DNA from: Cylicocyclus nassatus
Lineage: Eukaryota; Nematoda; Chromadorea; Rhabditida; Strongylidae
NCBI GenBank assembly: GCA_958299035.1
Contig: CATQJL010000305.1
Span: 31,757,733 to 31,821,732 of the forward strand
Length of the DNA: 64,000 bases
Reading direction: 5' to 3'
Part shown: positions 13,101 to 26,700 of the stretch, in pieces
How the letters are laid out: each line of letters begins with the position of its first letter
Position numbering within the stretch: the stretch's first letter is position 1
Made by a program: the position numbers and the translations under genes
The notes under the pieces: model-generated
The model's input: only the letters and a program-made list of their open reading frames with translations
Database searches by the model: none
What the model was told of the DNA's origin: nothing

Positions 13101-14030
13101 TTCCTTACAATTTAAGAGCATGAACATTTTGACCAAAATCCATCGGCGCGCTTCCGGAGCGTAAAGCGAGAAAAAATGAAATGACCCGAACATATCGGAA
13201 AACTTGCTCGTAGAGGTTATGCGACCTCCTGATTTCGAAACTCACATCTGCTTAGCAAGATAGCTTCGTATCCTGCTGATATGGCGAGTAGAATTTGGGA
13301 CGACAAAATTTTTCCACTATTCACCAGCCCTTCTATTTCCTTTGAAAAGAAACCTGCGACTACTATTTAGCACATCATAATCTACAGAAAAAGTGCTATC
13401 GAAAGATCCTTGCTGAAATGTACTCGGGACAATGTTCGCTGCATTACACCTTCGCGAAAAGACGTCCTCAGAAAGATTCAAGTATACTGAAATCGAAATA
13501 CCAAGGACATGCTGTACATAGGAAGATTCGACTTGATGAGCTGAGCAAGGCGCAGTTTTCGGATTCAAAATATACTTATTCCGAAGGAAGTTATGGCGAG
13601 TAGAATTTAGAAAGCGTGATTTTTCCAAAATTCACCAACGCTTTCACCTCCTTTGGAAAGAAGTCTGAGCCTATTTTTTAGCGCACAATAATTTACAAGA
13701 ACAGTATTATCGAATAGTACTTAGTAAAGTCTTCTATGTTGGGTAGGCGTTGCTTCACATATTCGCGAAAGGACCTCCGCAGAACAAATTGAAAAAACTG
13801 GAAACGGAATATCGAAAACATCGTACCCCCACTTCCAATATATCAGAAGATTCTCCGCGCCGAGCTGAATCGAACGGTGGCCTTGGATTCAGAATTCGTT
13901 CACTCAGAAGCGAGATATGGCCACGCGACGCTGATGTATGGACATGTGCATACATGTATGGACATGTACGGACATGTACGGACATGTCCATACATTCGCG
14001 TCTTTTTTTCAAAAAATGTGAGCGGTATTG
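10120..14030. repeat. Element B: 3.9-kb palindromic foldback element
   Basis: Arms of about 1.3 kb (10120-11425 and 12765-14030) with ends CAATACCGCTCACATTTTTT flanked by TA on both sides. Subterminal arrays of ATGTATGGACATGTCC/ACATGTACGGAC units lie at 10155-10275 and 13935-13995. The loop contains a nested mariner-type element (11432-12582) and the ~180-bp loop module also present in C and D. Confidence 0.93.
11432..12582. mobile_element. Mariner-type non-autonomous element nested in element B
   Basis: Terminal inverted repeats TTAGGTCATTCGG..AGTTTTTTC at both ends, each next to TA, which fits a mariner TA duplication. Removing it and one TA recreates the loop sequence seen in element C (CTTGTACAA..CGCTGATCAAAT near 27965). 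No transposase frame is visible. Confidence 0.8.
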
Positions 14031-15182
14031 TATGATCACCAGTGGGAGATTTTTAAGTTTATTTGGCGGAGATTTGATTTTTGGAATGACTGATAGTCTT
14101 TGATTTCGGCTTCCAACATTGGATTGATTACTATTACTGAGATCTGGTTATTCTAAAGTTTGCTCTCTATCGAACAGTACATTTCTTGCATTTTCATATC
14201 TTTGCGCTACAACCGTATAGGGAACGCTCATTGCTATCGCATCAACATACTGGAATGGCAGCAATAAAGAACAGTTATTTGATGTCTGCTTTGCACTATC
14301 GCCGTTAACAGTCAAAGCCATGCTAAAATCCTCAATGTGTCACCTATCGTCTATTGTATACTTGCAACTATTCAAATGCAGCGAATAGACAGAAAGAAGT
14401 CTAGAGCTAGTTGTTTATTACTAACCTGTGCCACCTTATTTCCTTTCATCGTGTTTTGATCAGCAACCTTATTTTGCAGGAAACAGTTTGAGCTGTAATA
14501 ATTATTGTTTGCGGAAATCTAATTATCATTCATTTGAACGGATTCGAGATAGAACCCTACAAAATAATTTTTTTGCAAGCTATATTGCTTACATGATCAG
14601 TTTGGTAAATCTCACTTCCTAAATAAATCCCACTACTAACTTGGGGACGATCAATTTCACTTTGCTTAGATTGTGCATTTTTCTTCACTTCCTGGCAATG
14701 GCTTGGTATGACTTCTCATTCAGTTTACATACAAAGAAACGAGAGACCAGCTGACTAATTAAGTGGACAGTAACCATGAAAATAGTCTTACAAAGCGTCG
14801 GAGTAGGTAATTTTGCTCGCTTTTGCGGTCTCGCTTGTAGTTGGGCACCGTTTTTAGATTGATGGATACACTTCTTGATCGAATTTCAGGCGCAATCTTC
14901 ATAGTGTTGTGCAGCTCACGCTGAATTTCAGGTCTAAAAGTGAGATTTAGTCGGAAAATAAGCAGGCTTAAATTGTAGCTTACTGCATGGATACTGTTCG
15001 TTTTTTTTGTCTTGTGTTTGAAACAACTTAAGAAATCTTGCCCTTTGATGCGGTAGTATTTGTATCACTTGGAAGCGCTTTTCTTGCTCTTTTGGACTTC
15101 AGAAGATGATTACGGCTACTGATTAACTGAAGTAAGCCGTCAGAAGGTGAGCACGGTTACTTATATGCAAGCATGATTGAAT
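14031..15182. other. No gene recognised
   Basis: AT-rich unique-looking DNA between element B and a Helitron-like element; only short frames without family resemblance or paired splice sites. Confidence 0.6.
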
Positions 15183-15681
15183 CTTATAGGAAACTGAATG
15201 TCTGTTTGTAGTTGTGTCTGTATGTCAGTATGTCTGTGGGCACGTATGTGCGGAATAGAAATTTTATATTTCTGAATCGATTTGGACCATATTGGCACAC
15301 ATATACTTCGGGGCGGAGAGCGTGTCAGAGGCTAATTTTCTTTATCGATCTAAATCTCTATCGATTTTTATCGATTTTTTGTAAAGTTTGAGTTACGAGG
15401 GTAAGAGTTGGCACAGGGGGATATGTGAGCACGCTACGAACACAATATTAGTTTCGAAATTATCGATTACTTTTGCGATTTCTTTGCAAAGTTTAAGCTA
15501 TGGGTCTGGGAGTTAGCAAAAGGTGGGGGGGGGGGGGGTATGTGAGCATGCTGATTACTAACCCAGAGGAACTAGGAAATTGACATGTAGAAGTGGGCAC
15601 AAGGTAAAGTTGTACAGGGAGAGGGATGAGACTTATCATAGTCTCTTGACAGGGCCGAACGGAGCCGGGCAAGCCTACCAG
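15183..15681 (+). mobile_element. Helitron-like non-autonomous element, diverged
   Basis: Starts with the CTGAATGTCTGTTTGTAGTT block, then CTGAATCGATTTGGACCATA and a repeated TCGATTTTTATCGAT; ends at GGAGCCGGGCAAGCC, the hairpin preceding a CTAG-like terminus. A G11 run is at 15528. Confidence 0.5.
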
Positions 15682-15987
15682 TCGTAATGTAATATGATGG
15701 TGTAAGCCAGACCATCATAAATGAATGGTCGAGACCTCATCCTATCATCACTACCACCAACTTCTGCATTTTTAGGCCGTCAAATACAGGTTCGAAGAAA
15801 TAGTTGCCATTCTTTGTTACTATTCCGCAGGAATAATCATGTTAAGCTATTCCGCAGGAATAATCACTATGCCTTGCAATACAAACAGTGAACCTGCACA
15901 AAGCCACTTTTCCGACTTCTTCGACATGAAATCGTTGCTCAGAAAACCTTTCACTGATTTACGTTTTGCTCAATGACCAATATAATA

Positions 15988-17566
15988 TTGGGTTTTCCCG
16001 GAAGTTTTGTCGGTTTTTACAAACTACTATAAACCATTTACGATTAGGATTCAAATGAGTATCAATATGCATCCTATGCATCTATTCCTTCTCTTTTTAT
16101 GGTCACATATTCACCAAAATCTTCATACGCTTTTTGATAATCGCCAAAATTTCAACTCCCATTCTTACCTCTCAAGGTTCGGCTGCTTTTTGGAAAATTG
16201 TAACCCGAAGTTTTAGAAGTTCAAATATGGCTTAAGTAGAGCAGAGGAAATTTTCTTGTACTATACGGTGATCTTTTTAGATTCTCTGATCTGCTGTTTT
16301 TAGTTTTGAAATTTTTTTTCGGAGGCCTTAGTATTTGGGAAGTCATAAAACGACTGCAGCAAAAACATGAAGGATTTCAAAGTTACTGCGATTGCTGCGA
16401 GGAACTCGATTATTACTGAACATTTTTTGCGCAACATAATCAGGTTTGATTTGCTTTGAAGAAAGAGCTTTTCGGGATTCTCGGTGCTCCTATGCGCTAA
16501 ATGCTATTCAAAAGCCGCAATTTTCCCTAATAAATGATTAGTACAGACTTTACAATCGTGATCTAGTGATCCGAAATGAGTTTAAAGTAGACAAAGGCTT
16601 GATGTACATAAAGCTACCAGCGCTCGTCGAAAATATTAGTTAAGTTTTTAAAATTCTAAGATTATTTGACGTTACCGGTGTTCTGCTCAAAGAGCCATGG
16701 CGATAAGAAAGCAAAGAGCATAGGTCAGAGAGAAAATACAGCAGTAAGGCTTTGGCCATACTTTGCCCGTGTTGCCGGTGTTGAAAGTGTTGAAAGTGTT
16801 GCCAGTGTTGAAAGTGTTGAAAGTGTTGCGTGTTGAAAGTGTCGAACGGAGATCATCAGTCTAGCAGTTTCATTCTTTCTCGAACGATCTCACCGGCTGG
16901 TGAATACGTTGGAAATGGAATTGGGGAATGAGAAATGAAATTGAAGTGAGATTGGGAAGATTTTCGCATGCAAAAGATCCTCAAACAAACTTTTTGGAAA
17001 GTGGACGGCTTGTCTGGAATAGGCAATCTCCAATATTTGGGAAAGCTGACGTCTGAGTAGTAATGTGTTTTAGTTCGAATCCTGCCGCGCTTGCGATTAG
17101 TGAGTAAAGGACCTAAGTGAGGTCTGCAGCGTTTTCCTATTCCAGACAAGCCGTCCACTTTTCAAAAAGTTTGTTTGAGGATCTTTTGCATGCGAAAATC
17201 TTCCCCATCTCATTTCAATTTCATTTCTCATTCCCCAATTCCATTTCCAACGTATTCACCAGCCGGCGAGATCGTTCGAGAAAGAATGAAACTGCTAGAC
17301 TGATGATCTCCGTTCAACACTTTTAACACCGGCAACACTTTCAGCACTTTCAACGCTGGCAACACTTTCAACACCGGTAACACTTTTGACACTTTCAACA
17401 CCAGCAACACTTTCAACACCGGCAACACGGGCAAAGTATGGCCAAAGCCTAAGAAATATACAATGAAAACCTGAATTAAATGGTACCTAAGTCGTCCATC
17501 AATCGATGTTCGGTGAGTTTTAGTGTCCGATAAAAAAAATCAGACAAAACTTTTGGGACAACCTAA
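15988..17566. mobile_element. Mariner-type element with an internal palindrome
   Basis: Terminal repeats TTGGGTTTTCCCGGAAGTTT and, inverted, AAACTTTTGGGACAACCTAA, each next to TA. Inside is a palindrome (16748 to 17451). No transposase is readable. It ends 190 bp from the stop codon of the chemoreceptor. Confidence 0.78.
16748..17451. repeat. Palindrome with GTTGAAAGTGTTGCCGGT minisatellite
   Basis: Outer ends GGCTTTGGCCATACTTTGCC and its complement; arms to about 17050 and from 17105. Near each end is a short array of GTTGAAAGTGTTGCC-type units, longer in the right arm. This repeats the design of elements A-D on a smaller scale. Confidence 0.85.
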
Positions 17567-17754
17567 TAGTAAATGCCTTTATGCCATCTGTTATCAAAAA
17601 TTTCCCTTATACACGACAATCTGTTCAACTTTTATCGGAGTGAGCGAAGCCTCAATGCCAGAAAAACAATATAGCACAAAATGTAGAGGAGATCAAGCAA
17701 ACGACAGCGAAAACAGAATGATTTGATATTGGAAAGGATAACCATGAAACTGCT

Positions 17755-20700
17755 TCATAAAGGCGTACTTATCTTATACATGCTTTTGTTTTCTGGGTTG
17801 CGCTTTGTCGGAGTTACTATCACATGTCTTTTGCGGATGACTGTGTTGAGCACGCGTTTGCGCAAGGTATTGTTCACAATAAGATAAATAGCTGGATTGA
17901 CCTGAAGGTTTATAAATTTACGAATAAATATTATGTATATTTCGGAGGATAGCATTACCGTGAAACCAGAAAAGGCAATTGTTGACATTAGAAAATTCAT
18001 CCATTTCGATGGTGTCATACGAGACAGGCAAAGCCAAACCATATAGGTAAGCAAATAAATAGCAGCACCAGCAAGAAACTGCAAGTAAAACATATCAAAT
18101 TCACGTACAGACATGTGAGTACTTAGCTGATTATCGGTGGCAAAATTTAGACAACTTTGTGACAAGGCGTAAGTTTTTTTTACTTTGTGCTTCCAACGAC
18201 AACACATTGTTCCAGCGATCGCTTCGTAATCTCTGGCTTCGGCCATTACGAAACAAAGCGTTTTTGCTCGTTGTAAAGTTAAACACTATGCTTATTATTG
18301 CTTAAAGGCAGTGTCCCCGCAAAATTTCGCTTTCCGGTTTTCACCTCTCTGGAGCCTTCTCGCCATGCTGAAGCCATATCTGAGTCTTCAGCGCTTGACG
18401 GCGAAAATGAGCTTTTTCCAAAGTTCTCTGTATCTGCGTTCGCTCCAAATCACGTGTAAGAAGAGGCGGAGTCTGGAAATAGGCGGCGTCCGTAAGACTT
18501 CCGGAGGGAATTTTGAGCTGCCCAAAAGCGCTTTCTCGCTCCAAGCGTCACTTTCGATTAGTTGGAGGGTCTACCATCGCAACACTGTAAAATCCCGGTA
18601 CCCATCATTTTGAGGCGCTGCCTTTAAGTGAACAAGTTTTTGGCGTGAGATGTATTAATTGTACCAAAAGATTTGCCCGATTTTTCTGACAGTTTTAATC
18701 CTCGCACAAAAATTTGAATGCGATTAAAATTGTATTCAATGCATCCTTTCCTTTAAGGCTACATTTTCCAGTTACAATACACTGAGTGTTTCTTAATAAG
18801 AGTCAATCTTCACTCCTCTCTTCTATCTGCTCAAAGCTTCAGCTAATTTTCAAAAATTTTTATCCCAGAGCTTCGAAAAAAGTAGGAATGACAAAATTTG
18901 AGCAGATCTCGGACAATATGGGAGCGCTTTTAGATTTTTCTAATTCTTCTATCTCTATAGCAAAACTTCGTATTTTATTTTCAACTCAGTGCTCAGAAAT
19001 TGGAGTATATCTCTCCGCGGGCACCGTTTCCTAGTTAACGAGCACAGAAAAGTTGAATGGAATGTAATTCCGAAATACCCTAAAATCTTACAGATAGGCC
19101 CGCTTTTTTGGAAAAAAAAATCGATGAAAATGCCCCTCGCACCGTCAAGAATCTTGCAGATAAGTCTTCCTCCCATCAAATGTCTGTCTACAGATAAGTC
19201 CGGACTTATGTGACAGAATTCAGGGTAGTCTTAATGGAAAGACAACGGACTTATCTGTAAGCGGACTTATCTGAAGGGCCTTATCTGAGTCAAAAAAGCG
19301 GATTTATCTGAAGGCGGACTTATCTGTAGACGGACTTATCTGATGGGAGGACTTATCTGTGAGTTTTCAGGGTAAATTTCATGACAAACTCCATGTTGCG
19401 CTGACACTTAAACAAATTCCACAAATCTCTGATAGTAGAAAAGGAGAGCTTCATAGCTTGCAAATAAAGACAAAAAGTATGTTCAAGAAGTTCTAGCCTT
19501 TTCTACCAAGCCGGAAACGTAAGTTACTCATCCTTGCCAAAGTCTCACACCTAAGTGGTATGAATGCCATGCGCATTCGTAATAGCTACTATTACGAACA
19601 GGGTCAAGCAAGAGATGTGGCATCTTGGCATACACCCGTGCTTTGGGGGGCAGCCAACATGAACGATAGGTTGTGCCAGCCATATGCGCTGCGTAGGTCA
19701 AATCTTTTTCAAAATCCATATTTACGCTATGACAGTGGCGTACGGGGCGACAAAAATTTTTTTCCGATGAAGGTGCGTGGCGTCAGCCATGCATTCACTT
19801 TCAAAAATTTCGCGACCCGTTCTCGGGGGAGGGGGGGGGCGTCCCGAGCCGAAATTCTGGGTACGCCACTGCGCTTTAATGATATCTCGACGCTCGGAAA
19901 AAACGTTGGAAGCTCTGTATGCCCTGATTCTTACAGTTCGACACCATTTTCAATTTAGTTTGGAACATACAGCTTCAAAGATAAGACTTTATGTGCGACA
20001 TATTGACAACCACAGGAGTACAGTATGCTTGCCAACTATCGTTCATCTTGGCATACACCCCTGTGCTTTCACAAAACATTACTCAGAGCTAAGAAGACGA
20101 ATCAGGCTCAAATCACTCCCATGAAATCTACGAGGTCTAGGCTATCGATATATATAAATAACGTACGCTAAAAATGTTTTTTGATATAGTTAATGGGGTG
20201 TGGCACAACCCCTAAAAAGCTGTGACGGCCACAGCTTCTAAGGGGTTGTGCCACACCCCATTAACTTACCTTCAAATCATTCAAGTCTCTGCGTTTTTTG
20301 CATCATTGTTATTGCTCAACCTTCTTTACACAGTAGGAAAACCATTTGAAATCTTTCTTTAGGGAAAGATTCAATCGTTTCTCCTTACCTATGCAAATGG
20401 AAAATACTGCAAAAATATTGTGTTACGGCAACATGCCTCGTCTGCGCTACTATGTAAATCGCGATGTAAGGCGACAAGAATGAGTATATACGAGAGCCTA
20501 ACTTTCGTAATTTACATTGAAGCCATCTATGTCTGATTGGTCTTCTCTAGTCTGAGATATTAGAAGCGGAAAATGGAACAAACGAGATTTTGGCTTACTC
20601 TTAATTCCCTAATTTGGAGGTCATTCAAAGTAGGATTCCTAATGCGAGCAAAGAAATAGTAGTTATTTGTATTAGACGCAAAAAGAAGTAGTTAACTTAC

Positions 20701-23700
20701 CTTTGAAACAAAGTAACATGTTTGAAAACAACCGTCTCACTCAGGTGGTCCTGTATTTGGAAGCCTCAGAATTCGCTAAAACTTGGACCACAGGGGTTAT
20801 TTACTTGTTGATTACAAAACGATGCTCTTATGCTTTATAGATCTTTGTTATGCTTAACTGTACGTATACGATAATGGGTCAAACACCAACGTGCTAGTAT
20901 TTTGCATGACGGGCCTATTTGACATTGTTAACGAATATCATGTTATGCGAATAGCGGAAGCCTTGATAACCCCCCCCCCCCTCCCTGATTCCTCAATACG
21001 ACCCCCCAGGTTTGGCATGCCACACCCCACGCTTGACCCTGGCAAATAACAAGGAGGGGGGGGGGGGGGGGAAGATTTGCCGCGTGCGTTACGCGTTGGG
21101 ACCGGTTATCAGGATGGCGCTGGAGACCGCCATGCAAAACGATCGTTTCCCCATTTCGTGAATATCTGGGATCTAAATTGGCCCGAAAGCGGAAAAATGT
21201 CCATTCAAACCCTGCAACTCACCATAACTTCACAATAATGCGTTATGACCGCGAGCAAGCATCAGATTCATAAGCACCATGCTTGTAAACGTTTACAGGT
21301 AAAGTTTTAAGCAAATCTGGAACTTTGACCCAACACCCACCGTAACCCAAGAAAATGGCGCTATCCTGCGAAATCAGCATGATATCCATGTTCAGCGCGC
21401 CAAATGACCACCCTAGACGAAGTTTAGAGCAAATCTATGTTTTCGATTCCATACCGTATAACCACCATAACTCTATGAAAAGGTCTCAATATGGAGTATG
21501 ATATTCGCAGTCAGCATGTCGAATAAGCCCTTTGGACCGAACCCCAGCCAAATTCATGATTTTGGCTCCCTACCGTACACCTATAGTAACCACACGGGGA
21601 GACTTTCTGCGTAGAAAGTGTGATATCTGTTATCAGCACTTAAGATAACCCTTATAGACGAAGTTTGAGCAAGCTCTACGACACAAAAAAATTTTGGGGC
21701 CCGGATAGCCGAATAGAGCCAAACTAATATTGTACTCGTAATCAGTATACTCGATTACCCTCCTGTGCCAACTCCCAGCCTCGTGGATCAAACTTTACAA
21801 TAAATCGATAAAATTGATATCGATCGATGACGAAAAGTAGCCTATGACACCCGCTCCGCCCCGAAGTGCATGTGTGCCAAGTTTGGTCCGGATCGATTCA
21901 GAAATGGAATTTTCTATTCGGAACATACGTACACACCTACAGACAGACAAACAAAAGTTCAGCTTTATATATAAGATTGTTGGGGGCCGCACGGTCCTTT
22001 TTGAAGGATCGCACTGCCCAGGGTACCCCCCGCTGAAAGAAGGTAGCCCAAACTCGGGTAATCAAACCATCGTTGACAGTTTGTTCCATAACTGTCGCTG
22101 TTTCGTCGTACTGGGTCCCCTTGCTACACAGTTGTGTAGGCTTTTATCCAATTCTAAGACTACGCCGTCTTTATTGTCATACCTCTTGACAAGGTGTTGG
22201 ATGGCCTTCTCGTAATTATTTGCTGAGACGAAAAACCGTGAAACTGATTGTTTCGCTTTCCCACTCAAGGATGCAGCAAATAATTGAATGTTTGCAGCTG
22301 TGTTAGGTTCTGGTCGTGGACATTGGCTTTGTATAGAGCCCAGAAGTTGTCCCATTTTAACTTTTTCCCTGTGAATGTTGGGATAGGGATAATCGGGAGT
22401 CTATTGTCTGCAGCTAGGCTAGTAGTGCTGTCTGTGTCAGTCCCGATATCATCCTCCTGGGCTTCTTCTAGCCGTATCTTGTGCTCGTGTAGCTTCATTA
22501 TTGTTGCTTACGTTTTTTCTATGTACTTGTTCAGGTGGTCCTCCTCTTCTTCTGTGGTTTCTGGAGCTTCATCGAAAGCTTTAGTTAGCTTTGCCAATGA
22601 CGTTTCGAGAAGCTCGATGTACCTCTCACAGGTTTTTATCCTCCTTGCGCTTTCCTTGGCTTGTATATTTGTGAGCGCTTGGGTGGAGTCCTGCAGCCAG
22701 TTTACGCTGCGTCATTTCTTTTGGTGACAAGTCCTTTCAGTGATCTTACTGTACTGCTCATGGTTAATTGAGTTAGTTGTGTAAGATACTGTGATTCGTT
22801 GCTGTGAGGGACCCGTGAGGTGAGTGTGAGTTGGCTTTTTCCGTGACTCGCTGTGCAATAGCTGTGCTAACTTTGTGGTGAGTAACGTGCAGGTTGGTAG
22901 TTGGAAGCGTTACTCGTTAGCAACAAATCGTACCTCTATTTGGTCGATGCACTAGTTGTATGATCGGTGAGACAGTTAGTGCGCGGTGAGTGTACTGTGA
23001 TCGATTGCTGCCACGCGGGACTGCGCACAGCGAGCACACCGCAAACTTGGGTAATTGAACTACTCTTATTACTAAAAAGCGACTAACAACTATAAAGCGA
23101 CTATGACAATAATACATAAGGAGTATGGATGCAGTATATATCAACGGATATCCTGTGAGTTGCTGTGAGCGATCCGTGAAAGGACATTGACTAAACTGTG
23201 AACTCCGTGAGGTAGTAAGGCAACTGTGGGAAAATAAACAAGCAATTGAAAGATGAGATACAAAACATCAAATCATAAGCAGTGCTCGCTTAAACTATGC
23301 CAGCCACTTATACAGGGTGTCTCAAAGTATGTTTGATCGTTGGTATCTCTTTCCTTAAGAAGTCTTTTGCCTTCCCTTAAGCACCGTTTCGTAGAGCTGG
23401 CTTCAACTCAAATTTACAGTATGGAGCGAATCACGGATCATTCTTTACTACTGTAAGATTACGGTAAGAACTTTCAGCTTATAGCGTCATTACGGATTTA
23501 CCGTCTTTCAAAAAAAAGTTTCCAAAAAATCTGAAAAGTGGTGTACTAGGGTTTTCAAGCTCGCTGATTTTATTATTCAACTTTTTACGAGTTTGCAAAG
23601 CTTCTAAAATAATGTAATCACAAATTTTATGGAGTCTTAAAAAACAGCTATTGCGGTGAACATGGCATAACTTATGAAGGAAGCATTGCGTTAAAGTGCA

Positions 23701-26700
23701 AACATTTTTGGCTTTAGCGGCTTCAATTGGCCTAGCATTAAAGCTTTCTAGTTGTTCGGCTTGCTTTCTGAGGCGAAATAGGGTTCTTGATGGCTCACAA
23801 AAGTATTGTAAAGAGGCTTTTATAATGTAATGAGCGCACTCGCTCATTCTCTTACCGAATTTCAGTCCCCAGATGATAGAAGCTAAATTCTGATAAATTG
23901 AGGATGAGAAACAAAGACTACTTCATCTGAATCAGCATAACAGATACCAACTCACACTTTCTAGCCCAAGGTTTGTCATCAAAGTATTGGGTATTCTTAC
24001 AAACAATTATCATTTGCAATTGGTGTGCTTACTTACCCCACTGTGCCAACTTCAGTTCCATAGCTTTCCGAAAAATCGATAGAATCGATATCGATTGATA
24101 ACGAAAAGTAGCCCACGAGATCCGCCCCAAAGAGTACGTATGCAAAGTTTGACAGATTGGTTCAAAAATAAAAATTTCTATTCGGAACATACATACATGC
24201 ATATGGACAGACAAACAGACATTTAGCTTCATATATAAAAGTATTGAACTTACTGAACACGTTTACTATTCTCATTTGTTAAATTCACGCCTTTTTGTTG
24301 TATAGGGTGAGACGTCATACCGTACAAGTCTCTACCATGCGTATTCAGCATCGTTTTCGTGGTCAGTCTGTTGGATATCCCCCCCCTCACCAAGTTTCAC
24401 CCAAATCTGTAAAGACCATAATTTTCTCCCTTACTATACGAACTCTCCATGTTCGTATTGTACCACGAAGCCCGAAGAATTCCGCATGACTAGCAACGGC
24501 AGAAGCGCGAAGTTTCTCACAGGCTCGTATCTAATGTTTGCTAGTTGTTGGCTTATCTGTGATATTCTCATGCTTACTGGTGTTTTGTTTATATTCGCTT
24601 ACATATACAGGGTGTCCCAAAAGTATGTATACGCTGTTTGATCGTTGATACATCTTTTTCCAAGAAATCTTTTGCTTACCTCTAAGCACCATTTCATAGA
24701 GCTGGCTTCAACTTAGAGTTACAGTATGGAGCGAATCATCGGTCGCTCTTCCTTACTGTAGGATTACGATAGAAATTTCAAGAAGGAATGCAAATGCCAG
24801 CTCAAACGCTACGGTAAAAAAGAAAAGGTACATTGATCTTATTTACGAAATTACACCACTTCTAATTTTTTGGCGTTTTTTTTTCTATCGAATGCAAAAA
24901 GAGGTAGCTAGTTTCCTTCTAAAACAAAGTTGATCGTGTTCGAAAATGGCCATTTATAGGTGGCCTAGTATGTGCAGACTTCAGAATTTGCTCAAACTTG
25001 GTCCACAGGGGTCATTCGACATGCTAATTATACACATATCTTATTATGTGCTTGGTGAAGTTTTTTATTTTGCTACGGTGGGTATAATGACAAGTTGAAA
25101 TCTCATGTGCTAGTATTTTGCACACTAAGATTACCTGGCAAACTGTTTATCACTATCATGTTATGCGATTATAATGTGGCTGTGCTGTTATTGTCGTTAT
25201 TATCGGTATTCAACGACCCCCGTCCTCTTTTAACCCCTCAACACGACTCCTCGGTGTGGGGTGCCACATTCGATTTACCCTGAATGAGGCCTTTGACTTT
25301 AAGCGACTGCAGTTTTGGTAAGGCCTGTACTCGCTACGGCAATCAAAAAGCGCAAGGGCAGTCTCTGCAAACAGTAATAAACTTGGAAACTCCCCTGTAT
25401 CTCATAGTTAGCTGTACGTCGCGTGTTCGAGGGTCGGGAGTCCGGTGAACCTGTACATATAAGCGCCCGAAGAAAGCATGCTAACGTAGCGTTTCCGAGG
25501 GCGCTATCATAGTTGCATGCTGCAGTACAGTACAGCATTTATCTCTTGTAAGCCACTCTATTGGAAAATCCGAATGACTGGTAAACAGTAAAAATCCAAA
25601 AAAATTGGTAAAACAGAAAACCCAAAAATTCGCCAAGGACTGCGTCGGTTGGGGAAGATAGGCGGGAAAAACAAGCAAATTGAACAGATCCAGTCGAGCT
25701 ATCTTTTCTTACTGAACATTTCTGGGGAAAGCATACGACCTATTCAGCCGAACCGTCTAGTGATACGAAAGAAATTTAAAATGGTACTAAAAAGCCGAAG
25801 TTGTACTCCTCTTCTTCAGGACTACAATACCGCTCATAATTCGTCAAAAAAGTCGCCGGACTGCGGCGCACTCCACCACACTCCGCCACAGTGCGCCGGA
25901 GTGTGGCAGAGTGCGCCGGAGTGCGGCAGAGTGCGCCACACTTTGCTGCAGTGCGCCGGAATGATCGTCAATTTAGCCATATCTCGCTTCAGAATGGACG
26001 AATTCTGAATCCGAGGACACCGTTCGATTCAGCTTGACGAGACGCATCATCTTATATATGAAGCTGAACGTCTGTTTGTCTGTTTGTCTGTACGTATGTT
26101 CCGAATAGAAAAATCCATTTCTGAACCGATCCGGACCAAACTTGGCACACATACATTTCGGGCCCCGGCGGGTGTCATAGGCTACTTTTCGTCATCGATC
26201 GATATCGATTTTATCGATTTTTATCGATTTTTTTGCAGAGTTCACCTACGGGGCTGGGAGTTTGCATAGGGGGGTAATCGAGCATGGGGATTCCGAATAC
26301 AAAATTAGTTTTCAAAATTATCGATTATTATTTTGGTTGAATTCAGTGTGCTGATAACAGTATTACCATTGATTTGTCGCTGATGACACATAGACAGTAT
26401 ACTATAGGAGTATGGTAGAGAGCCACTCTGATCAAATTTGTTTTAAGATCTGCTCAAGATCACAATACCGCGCACAGAATGTCAACATTTCCGTGAACTT
26501 CGCGGAATTCGGGGATTTCCGCCAAAGTGCGCGATAATCCGGGAAGTTCGCGACATTTCAGGATCCGCGAAACCATGCGAATCACGCAGAGTACGCAACG
26601 CCATAACTTCCTTCGGAATGAATATATTCCGAATCCAGAAGCAGCATTGTGTTCAGATCGTCGAGGCAAATATTTTGATATACAGTATGCTCTCGATATT

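Noticed and set aside
10155..14000. CRISPR-like or tandem regulatory array
   Set aside because: Units are adjacent and self-complementary without unique spacers, in a eukaryotic mobile-element end.
17060..17100. GTTCGAATCC, like a tRNA T-loop
   Set aside because: No matching acceptor stem, D-arm or anticodon arm can be drawn; it is the loop of the palindrome at 16748-17451.
23479..23847. 122-codon minus-strand frame in the 23.3-kb MITE as a transposase
   Set aside because: The corresponding region in the sister copy at 39.2-39.5 kb is full of stops, and no DDE/D motif or helix-turn-helix is visible.
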